From the NCBI RefSeq assembly GCF_010811875.1, contig NZ_VKHP01000065.1:1-36526 (forward strand): DNA of 36,526 nucleotides. The letters run 5' to 3'. Numbering within the stretch: the stretch's first letter is position 1; the number at the start of each line of letters is the position of its first letter. The notes under the pieces are model-generated. The model did no database searches and was not told the DNA's origin. It saw only the letters and a list, made by a program, of their open reading frames with translations. Source of the DNA: Bradyrhizobium uaiense. Lineage in GTDB: Bacteria > Pseudomonadota > Alphaproteobacteria > Rhizobiales > Xanthobacteraceae. Positions 1 to 7,203 of this stretch are shown here, one piece after another. Made by a program: the position numbers and the translations under genes.

Positions 1-309
1 GCCCGCGGCCTGCTGATCGTGCTCGTGGCGTTCATGTTCTTCACCTGGCTGGTTCCGGACAAGCAGCGGCCCGACTGGGTGACCGGGGCGAAGTCCCGGG
101 TGGTGCTGCAGGGAACCGGGGATTGGCTGATGTCGCTCTTGCCTGATGACCCCGAGAACACCATCTTAAAGAAGTTCAAGAAGAATAAGCCGGACGACGA
201 TTCTGCGGCTGATACCAATGATCAGGCAACGCCGGCGTCGGGCGATGGCTATAGCAAACCTGCGCGTGACAGCTTGAAAAAGCTGATCGAGAAACCCGCG
301 GGCCGATAA
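1..309 (+). CDS. CvpA family membrane protein, C-terminal part (5' end outside window)
   Basis: This is the 3' part of a cvpA gene, read in frame from base 1 to the TAA at 307-309. It starts inside the last membrane segment (ARGLLIVLVAFMFFTWLV) and ends in a hydrophilic Lys/Asp-rich tail finishing KLIEKPAGR. CvpA is an inner-membrane protein first linked to colicin V production and is widely found beside purF. A purF-like start follows 31 bases later, so the order cvpA-purF is the normal one. This copy has the natural 3' end that the leftward copy at 861-436 lacks. Joining the two would give one protein of about 211 residues. The Val-to-Leu change within the shared stretch is the only coding difference. 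Confidence 0.85.
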   Translation, partial: ARGLLIVLVAFMFFTWLVPDKQRPDWVTGAKSRVVLQGTGDWLMSLLPDDPENTILKKFKKNKPDDDSAADTNDQATPASGDGYSKPARDSLKKLIEKPAGR

Positions 310-340
310 CTTATTTGGTTTGGGCCCCTCACGAGAGGCG

Positions 341-409
341 ATGAACGAGATGCAAACCCCTTCCGATCACGCCGACCAACTGAATCTCGACCTCGGCCCG
401 ATCGAATTG
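341..409 (+). pseudogene. purF (amidophosphoribosyltransferase) 5' end, first 23 codons only
   Basis: An ATG at 341, preceded by a GAGAGG ribosome-binding site, opens a frame beginning MNEMQTPSDHADQLNLDLGP. From memory this resembles the short N-terminal extension of Bradyrhizobium-type PurF, and the position just after cvpA fits. PurF makes phosphoribosylamine from PRPP and glutamine, the first step of purine synthesis. The expected next part, with the catalytic cysteine in a REECGVFGI-like motif, is absent. After codon 23 the frame runs into 26 unmatched bases and then into reverse-complemented cvpA. Identification rests on a short stretch plus synteny. The gene cannot be functional as written. 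Confidence 0.5.
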
Positions 410-435
410 CAGGAACATCCTCGACAAGACCATCT

Positions 436-861
436 CCGGGACTTCGCCCCGGTCACCCAGTCGGGCCGCTGCTTGTCCGGAACCAGCCAGGTGAAGAACA
501 TGAACGCCACGACCACGATCAGCAGGCCGCGGGCGAGCCCGAACAGGAAGCCCAGGGTGCGGTCGAGCGCGCCGATCCGGGAATCCAGGATCATGTCCGA
601 GATCCGCACCGTGATGATCGAGACCACGATCAGCGTGCCGATGAAGACGCCGGCCACCACGACCACGGCCGCGACCGTGTCGTTATTGAAGTAAGTTTTG
701 GCGGTCGGCAGCAGCTTCGAGAAAGCATACAGCGTGACCAGCGCGGCGGCGCCCCAGGCCGCGATCGACAGGATCTCGCGCATGAAGCCGCGCACCATGG
801 CAAGCAGGCCCGAGATCAGCATCACGCCGAGCAGGACGAGATCGAGTATCGTTATGGGCAT
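436..861 (-). CDS. CvpA family membrane protein, N-terminal part (3' end lost at the fold-back)
   Basis: The ATG at 861 begins MPITILDLVLLGVMLISGLL, a typical CvpA start. About four hydrophobic segments follow, with the family-like stretch RGFMREILSIAAWGAA near residues 24-39. Homology runs for 142 residues to AKSR. The frame then continues through unmatched sequence and antisense purF to a stop at 367, giving an artificial tail. CvpA is a conserved inner-membrane protein whose role in envelope homeostasis is poorly defined. radA lies 189 bases upstream in the same direction, the usual neighbour. The gene is probably intact in the organism and only broken here by the inverted junction. Confidence 0.85.
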
Positions 862-1050
862 CGGCTGGTCAGGTCCGCTGGTACGTTTCGGTACGCTGTT
901 AAGGGCTTACGCTGGTTAAGAGCTCTCGCGAATCGGCAAAGTCGGTGCCGTCCTAACTGAGGCGCATCGGGGGCATCCGGCAAGGCCGGAGCGCCACCTG
1001 TCCCGCGCGGCGGATGTATAGCGGCGAGGGGCAGATACGTCACGCCCGCT

Positions 1051-2553
1051 TTAGCTGGTCCCGCGACGGAATCGGGCCGGTGTGGCATTTTTCCCAGCCG
1101 TATCAGCGTCTCCGGAGCCGCTCGGGTCACCTCTTGGCGTACCTTCGTCGTTCCTGGGCGCAGCCCGGCCACCTCGCGGCGTCCCGCGCGCGGCGATTTC
1201 GGCGACCAGGGTGGTCAGATTGCCGACGCTGTTGAGTGCGAGCCCCGCATCGCCGCCGCCGTCGCCGCGGGCCGATTCGGGCAGGATGGCGCGGCCGAAG
1301 CCGAGCTTCAGGGCCTCCTTCAGCCGGGCCGCGGTCTGCGCCACCGGACGGATCGCGCCGGACAGCGAAATCTCGCCGAAATAGACCGCATCCGTCGGCA
1401 AGGGCGCATTCACCAGCGAGGACACCAGCGCGGCTGCCGCGGCGAGGTCCGCGGCCGGTTCCTGGATGCGCAGGCCGCCCGCGACATTGAGATAGACGTC
1501 ATGTCCGGACAATTTGACGCCGCAATGCGCCTCGAGCACCGCCAGCACCATCGATAGCCGGCTCGGGTCCCAGCCGACCACGGCGCGGCGCGGCGTGCCG
1601 AGTGAGGTCGGCGCCACCAGCGCCTGCAATTCGACCAGCACCGGGCGGGTGCCCTCGATGCCGGCGAACACGGCCGTGCCGGGGCTGCCGAGCTCGCGTT
1701 CCGAGAGGAACAATTCGGAGGGGTTGGTGACCTCGCGCAGGCCTAGCCCGGTCATCTCGAACACGCCGATCTCGTCGGTCGCGCCAAACCGGTTCTTGGC
1801 CGAGCGCAGGATGCGGAACTGCTGCGAGCCCTCGCCCTCGAACGACAGCACCGCATCGACCATGTGCTCGACCACGCGGGGGCCGGCGATCTGGCCGTCC
1901 TTGGTCACATGGCCGACCAGGATGATCGTGGCGCCGGTCTTCTTGGCGAAGCGAATGAGCGCCTGCGCGGAGGCGCGGACCTGGGTCACGGTGCCCGGCG
2001 CTGATTCCACCGTATCGGTCCACATGGTCTGGATCGAATCGATCACGATCAACCGCGGCACCGCGCCTTCCGACAGCGTCGAGACGATGTCCTCGACCGA
2101 GGTTTCCGAGGCGAGCTGCACCGGCGCGTCGGCGAGCCCGAGCCGCTCGGCGCGCAGCCGCACCTGGGCGACCGCCTCTTCGCCGGAGATATAGACCGCG
2201 CGGTGGCCGGCGCGCGCCATCATGGAGGTTGCCTGGGTCAGCAGCGTCGATTTGCCGATACCGGGATCGCCGCCGACCAGCAGCACCGAGCCGCGCACAA
2301 AGCCGCCGCCGGTAACGCGGTCGAGCTCGGTCATGCCCGACGACAGCCGCGGCGCGTCCTGGGTCTTGCCGGAGAGCGATTCCAGCGCGAACGTCCGTCC
2401 CTTGCGCTTGCTGCGGATCGAGACCGGCACCGAGCCCGTGGTGTCCTCCTCGGCCAGCGTGTTCCACTCGCCGCAGGAATCGCACTTGCCCTGCCAGCGA
2501 TTATACGCCGCGCCGCAGTTTTGGCAGACGAAGGAGAGGGTGGATTTGGCCAT
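1051..2553 (-). CDS. radA: DNA repair protein RadA
   Basis: RadA is a RecA-like ATPase that promotes branch migration during homologous recombination. The protein has 500 residues. The N-terminus carries a four-cysteine zinc finger (CQNCG at residues 10-14, CDSCGEW at 24-30). The Walker A motif GDPGIGKSTLL lies near residue 95 and the RadA-specific KNRFG motif near 250. A Lon-protease-like C-terminal domain follows to about residue 455. E. coli RadA has 460 residues. The last 45 or so here (from AARGTPRGG on) are Arg/Gly/Pro-rich and look non-homologous. cvpA follows downstream in the same direction. The start ATG directly precedes the zinc finger, so there is little doubt about it. Confidence 0.97.
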   Translation of the reverse strand: MAKSTLSFVCQNCGAAYNRWQGKCDSCGEWNTLAEEDTTGSVPVSIRSKRKGRTFALESLSGKTQDAPRLSSGMTELDRVTGGGFVRGSVLLVGGDPGIGKSTLLTQATSMMARAGHRAVYISGEEAVAQVRLRAERLGLADAPVQLASETSVEDIVSTLSEGAVPRLIVIDSIQTMWTDTVESAPGTVTQVRASAQALIRFAKKTGATIILVGHVTKDGQIAGPRVVEHMVDAVLSFEGEGSQQFRILRSAKNRFGATDEIGVFEMTGLGLREVTNPSELFLSERELGSPGTAVFAGIEGTRPVLVELQALVAPTSLGTPRRAVVGWDPSRLSMVLAVLEAHCGVKLSGHDVYLNVAGGLRIQEPAADLAAAAALVSSLVNAPLPTDAVYFGEISLSGAIRPVAQTAARLKEALKLGFGRAILPESARGDGGGDAGLALNSVGNLTTLVAEIAARGTPRGGRAAPRNDEGTPRGDPSGSGDADTAGKNATPARFRRGTS

Positions 2554-2651
2554 GAAGGAACTCGATTCCGCATCCCCTCAATAGCACGGATCAGGAGGTG
2601 GCAACGCCCGGCGGGGGCGCCGTGCCCAGGCATGTTCGGTCGAGGCCGGCT

Positions 2652-3125
2652 TCAGGAGGCCGATACCGATCGCTGCTTCAGGACGCGAACTGGGATTGCG
2701 GCGGCCGGCCATAGCTGCAGCCTGTAATGATCGTCGCCCTCAAGGCCATTCTCCGACAGCGTGTCGAGCGCGCCGTAGGATGCACGCACCCGATAGGTCC
2801 CCGGTGCGGTCTCGATGCGCATGGCGTCAGGGAAGTAGTCCGTGCAACCGGCGATCACGATGCGTCCGGATGCGACGTCGAGGCTTGCTTCGACCACGTG
2901 ATCCCAGTCAGCGCAATCATCGTCCGGCTCGCGCCCGAGAAGCTGCACCACGACCGGCACGTCCATATTCCGCACGGTGCCGATCCCGACCGTCCCGGGC
3001 GCGATCGCGAGCATTCGATCGGTCGCTTCCTCCGTCCACGCCGCGGACAGGTCGCCCGATGCAGGTTCATCCTGGATGTAGAACTGGAAGTAATCGGCGA
3101 ACAGTGAGAGTTCGAATGATCTCAT
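2652..3125 (-). CDS. ComJ (Nin)-like protein, hypothetical
   Basis: 157 residues from the ATG at 3125, chosen because a GGAG site precedes it and the sequence upstream in the same frame belongs to the neighbouring gene. There is no signal peptide or membrane segment. The order of short motifs (YFQFYIQDE near residue 12, AWTEEA near 29, GTVGIGTVRN near 45, APGTYRVRASY near 114, YRLQLWP near the end) resembles ComJ, the Bacillus inhibitor of the competence nuclease NucA. That assignment comes from pattern memory and is tentative. The gene follows a secreted protein gene by 25 bases, so the two are probably co-transcribed. No NucA homologue is visible nearby. An immunity or inhibitor role is inference. 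Confidence 0.65.
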   Translation of the reverse strand: MRSFELSLFADYFQFYIQDEPASGDLSAAWTEEATDRMLAIAPGTVGIGTVRNMDVPVVVQLLGREPDDDCADWDHVVEASLDVASGRIVIAGCTDYFPDAMRIETAPGTYRVRASYGALDTLSENGLEGDDHYRLQLWPAAAIPVRVLKQRSVSAS

Positions 3126-3150
3126 TTCGCGTGGCTCCGGCGGATGGCAG

Positions 3151-3759
3151 TCAGCGGGAGAACACCCGTGTTCCGGCCGGCCATCGCGGCTTGTCTCCGA
3201 CCGGGCTTGCGCCGATCTCCCAGCCGACGCCGCCCCAGAGTACGTCGACGGCACCAAGCTCTCCAGCGATATCGCGGACGTAAAACACGTTCGGCCTGGC
3301 GTTGATCTCCAGCGGCCCGCCGTTGCCGTTGGGTTGCTGCATCAACGTGCACCAGACGTCGGCCAACCGGCTCTCGTGGCTCTGACCGAGTTTGGCCAGG
3401 ACCTCCTTGTCGCTTGCGGCCGCACTCAAGACGAAGGTCTGCAACGACGCGCCGCCGACGTCGTCTTCGACCTTGTTCGTGAAGCGTTGCGCGAAGGTCG
3501 CACCGAGCCAGGAGATCTTCACCGCGGCGCGCGACGCGATGTCCTCCTTGAAATGTTCCCGCGCGACGAACTTTTCGGTGTGAGGTATCGCCGAGGTCGA
3601 CGACGGATCGGACGGTTCCTCAGGCTTCGGCCGCAGCGAGCAAGCGACGCGGTCAGCGGTGACAACCGGTTGGCCCGATTTGGTATCGTCCGCGGCGACG
3701 CTGAAGCCTTGTGCTGCCAGAAGGAAGGCCAGCGACAGGGTGAGGCTTAGCTGACGCAT
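3151..3759 (-). CDS. Secreted hypothetical protein
   Basis: 202 residues starting with a clear Sec signal peptide (MRQLSLTLSLAFLLAAQGFS, likely cut near VAA-DD at residues 22-24). An AGGGA ribosome-binding site lies 11 bases before the ATG. The mature part has two cysteines, a mixed charge pattern and a Trp/Gly-rich end (VLWGGVGWEIGASPVGDKPRW). I do not recognise a family. The protein should be periplasmic or exported. Its gene is 25 bases upstream of a ComJ-like gene, an arrangement that recalls an exported effector with a cytoplasmic partner, but no catalytic motif can be named. Confidence 0.8.
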   Translation of the reverse strand: MRQLSLTLSLAFLLAAQGFSVAADDTKSGQPVVTADRVACSLRPKPEEPSDPSSTSAIPHTEKFVAREHFKEDIASRAAVKISWLGATFAQRFTNKVEDDVGGASLQTFVLSAAASDKEVLAKLGQSHESRLADVWCTLMQQPNGNGGPLEINARPNVFYVRDIAGELGAVDVLWGGVGWEIGASPVGDKPRWPAGTRVFSR

Positions 3760-3935
3760 CTTGTTGTTGTCCCTGAATCCGCTGTGTTCGCGGAGACAAG
3801 GTAAACCACACCTTGTGGATGTAAATTAAAGATCGCGTTTCTGGTTAAGGATAAAAAGTAAGTTCAACTACAACGAGAATTTTAATCAAATGCTCTTCGG
3901 CGCCTGGAACCGGATGTTGCTCTCGGCCGCCGCGT

Positions 3936-4223
3936 CTAGACGCGCATGTCTCGACCCGACAGCAGCAGCGGCGGATTCTCGCGCAGCACCGAGCCCGTCG
4001 GCAAAGCCCGGCAGCATCTTGCCTGCGCCCGCAGCGGATCGCTCCAGCTCCAGCGAACGCGCCACGACGGATTGTTGGCGTAGGCCGGAATGCGCCAGAC
4101 CCAGATCGTTTCGTAAACGCTGTCTCCGAACTGCGCGACGTCGGGCTTTGCTGTCGGCCACAAGGCCGAGCCGGCAACGGCGAACGTCACCGCCACCGCA
4201 GTCGTAATCATCATCTTGCGCAT
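3936..4223 (-). CDS. Small exported hypothetical protein
   Basis: 95 residues from the ATG at 4223, preceded by GGGAGAGG about 10 bases upstream. It begins with a basic, hydrophobic export signal (MRKMMITTAVAVTFAVAGSA). The mature part contains VAQFGDSVYETIWVWRIPAY and tryptophan-rich SWRVRWSWSD, followed by Arg/Cys-rich sequence and LLLSGRDMRV at the end. I do not recognise the family. A second frame is open alongside for the 3' half (down to 3886) and reads plausibly, so a frameshift near 4050 cannot be excluded. The gene stands alone, with spacers of 176 and 360 bases on its two sides. Confidence 0.55.
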   Translation of the reverse strand: MRKMMITTAVAVTFAVAGSALWPTAKPDVAQFGDSVYETIWVWRIPAYANNPSWRVRWSWSDPLRAQARCCRALPTGSVLRENPPLLLSGRDMRV

Positions 4224-4583
4224 CGCGCGTCTGCCTCTCCCGTCTGTCACGGGTTCTTACAACCCGCTGGTCCTGATGCTTCGACTTGCGATCCCGAATC
4301 CGTCAGGCCGACATCAGACGCAGAGGTGCGCGCACCATTGCGCCCCTTGTGCTGCCTGACTCCTCGGGATTCGCATCCGGGTCGTCGATCAGTCCCGTGA
4401 TGCCTGCTAGAGCAAAGTGCTTGTCCGCAAACGATCGAGTGCAAGTAATGAGATCGTCATAAACGCAGTCGCCGGATGGAGGCAATCCGGATAACACCGG
4501 GAACCGGGCGCTCAATGAAGCTCTTTCGGGGTACAACATCCAGGCGCGCAAAGACCCCGTAGAATTACGACATGCCTGCGAGT
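4224..4583. other. Intergenic, 360 bases, nothing recognised
   Basis: The stretch between the small exported protein gene and the TauE-like gene has lower GC than its flanks. It holds only short open frames with no ribosome-binding site and no similarity that I recognise. I see no clear hairpin terminator or repeat in it. Confidence 0.6.
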
Positions 4584-5309
4584 CTACTGCGCCATTGCCG
4601 ACCACAGCAGCGCCGTGCCCGCAGCCAGCATGATGCCGTCCATGATCAGGCGAAACGATTCCGGCTTTAGCTGCAGCACGAAGCGCTTTGCGATGAAGGC
4701 GCCGGCCATCAGCGAGGCGCCGGCGATCAGGCCCTTCAGCGCGATATCTGGCGTGAGCGCGCCGAAGCGCTCGAACGTCACCGACTTGCTGACATACAGC
4801 CCGAGTGAGCTTGCCGCCTCTGTGGCGAGGAACGCGCCCTTGTTGAGACCGTAGAATAAAAACAGCGGCACGCTGAGCGGGCCGGTCGAGGCCACGATGC
4901 CGGTGAGATAGCCGATTGTCGCGCCGCCGATCATCAGGTGCCAGAGATTGGCTTTCAGTTTGTGCTGCGCCAGCCAGTGCCGCACCGGCACCATTGCGAT
5001 CAGGAATACACCGATCGCGATATCGACCGCGCGCGAGGGCAGCGCGAGCAGGGTGCGCGCGCCGAACGCCGCGGCTGGAATGCCCGTGATCGAGTAGGCG
5101 ATGCAGGCGCGCCAGTCGACCTCGCGCCACCAGGCCAGGATGCGCGAGAGATTGGCCATCACGGCGGCGACCGCCATGATCGGTACCGCCTGTTTCGGCC
5201 CGTATTGATAGACCAGCACCGGCATCAGCATGATCGACGAGCCGGTGCCGACGATGCCTGAAATGGTGCCGGCGACCAGGCCGACGATGAGGACGAAGAG
5301 GAAGCCCAC
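4584..5309 (-). CDS. TauE/SafE family membrane permease (sulfite exporter-like)
   Basis: 241 residues with about eight hydrophobic segments and the family's duplicated layout. The first repeat has VGLVAGTISGIVGTGSSIML (residues 9-28), with the glycine-rich turn typical of TauE/SafE (Pfam PF01925), and the second has IGGATIGYLTGIVASTGPLS. The family exports sulfite, sulfoacetate or other small anions, and the substrate cannot be read from the sequence. The start is a GTG at 5309 with GGAG six bases upstream. It is probably a single-gene unit, since the porin gene upstream is 127 bases away with an imperfect hairpin between them (GGTTCG at 5382-5387 pairing with CGAACC at 5407-5412). Confidence 0.9.
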   Translation of the reverse strand: MGFLFVLIVGLVAGTISGIVGTGSSIMLMPVLVYQYGPKQAVPIMAVAAVMANLSRILAWWREVDWRACIAYSITGIPAAAFGARTLLALPSRAVDIAIGVFLIAMVPVRHWLAQHKLKANLWHLMIGGATIGYLTGIVASTGPLSVPLFLFYGLNKGAFLATEAASSLGLYVSKSVTFERFGALTPDIALKGLIAGASLMAGAFIAKRFVLQLKPESFRLIMDGIMLAAGTALLWSAMAQ

Positions 5310-5436
5310 GCGCGCTCCGGGACCTGATCCCGAGCCGCGCTGGATGCCGATCTCGGGAGAGGAGGCTCAGTGTGGCCCCATGGTTCGAGGCGGCGCAAGG
5401 GCGCCCCGAACCACGGACATGCAATCGCGCGCGGCG

Positions 5437-6240
5437 TCAGTACTTCGCGACGACCGGACCGCCGAAGCGGTAGTTGACGCGCACCGTCACCATGTCGACG
5501 TCCTGGCGGATGCGCTCGTCATGGTTGATCTGGGCGATGAAGGCGGGATCGTAGGTCATGTGAACAGTGTCGGTTCCCATGAACAGATGGTCGTATTCGA
5601 CCGCCAGCGACCAGTTGGGCGCGATGGCATACTCGGCACCGGCGCCGATCGTGCCGCCCCAGCGCGTCTCGCTGCCGTGGTCGGCGATGAAGCCGACCGG
5701 CAGGCCGAGGCCGAATGCCGGCGTGATGAAGCTCTCGTATCGATCGCGCACCACCGCCGCGCCGCCCTTCGCATAGAGCAGGAAGGCGCCCCAGGAATAG
5801 CCGATCTGTCCAGTGAAGAGGCCGATGGCATCGATCTTCGATCGGTTGGCGAAGCCCGCGAACAACGGCGCGACGGAGGGGTTCGAACCGGAGAGGTCGG
5901 CCCAATTGCCCTGCGCTTCGACGCCGAAGACCCAGGCGGCCTGTTGCCAGCGATAGCCGATCTGGCCGCCGGCGGTCGCGCCGCTTGCGGTGTGGCAGCC
6001 TTCCGGGCCGGTGAAGTTCAGGACGCCGAGCGTCGGATTGGTGATGGCGAAGGGGACGATGTCCCAGCACTTCCGGCTCCAGCCGCCGCCGCCATTGGCG
6101 CCGACATAGAAACCGCTCCAGTCATAGCTAGCGGCGACGATCGGGGGCGCCTTGACGTAGGGGCGAGCGGCGAGGTCGGCCGCCGAGGCGTTTGCAATGC
6201 CGAGCATGAGCGCGGACGCGGCGACGAAATATGTCTTCAT
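5437..6240 (-). CDS. Omp25/Omp31-type outer membrane beta-barrel protein
   Basis: 267 residues from the ATG at 6240, which starts a clean signal peptide (MKTYFVAASALMLGIANASA, cut before ADLAARPY). The mature N-terminus then gives YDWSGFYVGANGGGGW, the hallmark of the rhizobial/Brucella Omp25-Omp31 family. Alternating aromatic and small residues continue to the end, with the terminal strand VRVNYRFGG and a final KY, fitting an eight-stranded barrel. Such proteins are abundant surface proteins linked to membrane stability, and transport activity is not established. The frame is open for 34 codons upstream, but that extension is not signal-like. Monocistronic. Confidence 0.93.
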   Translation of the reverse strand: MKTYFVAASALMLGIANASAADLAARPYVKAPPIVAASYDWSGFYVGANGGGGWSRKCWDIVPFAITNPTLGVLNFTGPEGCHTASGATAGGQIGYRWQQAAWVFGVEAQGNWADLSGSNPSVAPLFAGFANRSKIDAIGLFTGQIGYSWGAFLLYAKGGAAVVRDRYESFITPAFGLGLPVGFIADHGSETRWGGTIGAGAEYAIAPNWSLAVEYDHLFMGTDTVHMTYDPAFIAQINHDERIRQDVDMVTVRVNYRFGGPVVAKY

Positions 6241-6408
6241 GTGCAGCCCCAATGCATGAATCAAAATCGCCGCGATTGTAGTCGATTTGCACGACCTCCG
6301 GCTGTACCCGGTCCGCCACATCCGGCCGCATTTCGCTTGCATCTGGCCGACTCGACGAGCCGTGAGAACACGAAGCCATATTTTGTCACAATGCGTGACG
6401 CCGCCCCG

Positions 6409-7179
6409 TCACTTCAACACCACCCACGCCGGCGCATGATCGCTGGCGCCTTCCTCGCCGCGGATGTCGCGGTCGACGCCGGCTTTCGCGAGCCGCGCTG
6501 CCAGGTCGGGGCTGAGCAGGAGATGATCGAGCCGCAGGCCGGCATCGCGCGGCCAGCGCTGCCGCATGTAGTCCCAGAAGGTGAACATCGGCTGATCAGG
6601 ATGCAGCGTGCGGATCGCATCGCACCAGCCCTGATCGACCAGCGCCTTGAACGCGGCGCGGCTCTTCGGCTGGATCAGCGCATCCTTGTCCCACGACCGT
6701 GTCGGATAGATGTCGAAGGGCGTCGGCGCAACGTTGTAGTCGCCGGCGAGCACCACGGGGACGTTCTGCTTGAGCAGCTTGGCGGCGTGGGCGCACAGCC
6801 GCTTGAACCAGGCCAGCTTGTAGTCGAATTTCGGCCCGGGCTGCGGATTGCCGTTCGGCAGATAGAGGCTGGTGACGACGATGCCGCGTACCGCGGCCTC
6901 GATGTAGCGCGCCTCGTGATCGATGGCGTCGCCGGGCAGGGCGGTACGGATCAGCACGGGCTCGGCCTTGCGTGCGAGGATGGCGACGCCGTTCCAGGTC
7001 TTCTGCCCCTGCCACACCGCGCCGTAGCCGGCCTTCGCGATCGCAGCAGCGGGAAACTCGGCGTCGCTTGCCTTGAGCTCCTGCAAACTCACGACGTCGG
7101 GCTTGGCCGATTTCAGCCAGCGCAACAGGTTCGGCAGCCGGCGGTTGACGTTGTTGATGTTGAAGGTCGCGATCTTCAT
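6409..7179 (-). CDS. xthA: Exodeoxyribonuclease III (AP endonuclease)
   Basis: 256 residues of the Exo III/APE1 family, which cuts DNA 5' to abasic sites and removes 3' blocking groups in base excision repair. Visible motifs are IATFNINNVNRRL at the start, the metal-binding glutamate in LQELKA (about residue 34), the active-site LAGDYNVAP near 145, RLDHLLLS near 220 and the catalytic SDHAPAWV at the end. The ATG at 7179 is preferred. A GTG two codons earlier (7185) is possible. It starts 24 bases after alr stops, so the two are probably co-transcribed. Confidence 0.96.
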   Translation of the reverse strand: MKIATFNINNVNRRLPNLLRWLKSAKPDVVSLQELKASDAEFPAAAIAKAGYGAVWQGQKTWNGVAILARKAEPVLIRTALPGDAIDHEARYIEAAVRGIVVTSLYLPNGNPQPGPKFDYKLAWFKRLCAHAAKLLKQNVPVVLAGDYNVAPTPFDIYPTRSWDKDALIQPKSRAAFKALVDQGWCDAIRTLHPDQPMFTFWDYMRQRWPRDAGLRLDHLLLSPDLAARLAKAGVDRDIRGEEGASDHAPAWVVLK

Positions 7180-7203
7180 GGGCACGCGCGACCGGTCACG
7201 TCA

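Larger units (their letters stand above)
1..534. repeat. Inverted (fold-back) repeat, arms 1-99 and 436-534
   Basis: Bases 1-99 are the reverse complement of bases 436-534 with one mismatch (22 against 513). Both arms encode the same stretch of CvpA, rightward in the left arm and leftward in the right arm. The left arm begins at the window edge, so the repeat may be longer. Between the arms lie the rest of cvpA, the first codons of purF and about 26 bases (410-435) that match neither copy. An assembly or library chimera at a contig end is the simplest reading. A real inverted duplication is the alternative. Confidence 0.93.

Noticed and set aside
852..1172. A 106-codon minus-strand frame between radA and cvpA
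   Set aside because: Overlaps the radA end out of frame, and has no similarity or start signal.
4247..4444. A 65-codon minus-strand frame in the spacer before the TauE-like gene
   Set aside because: No ribosome-binding site, and composition unlike neighbouring genes.
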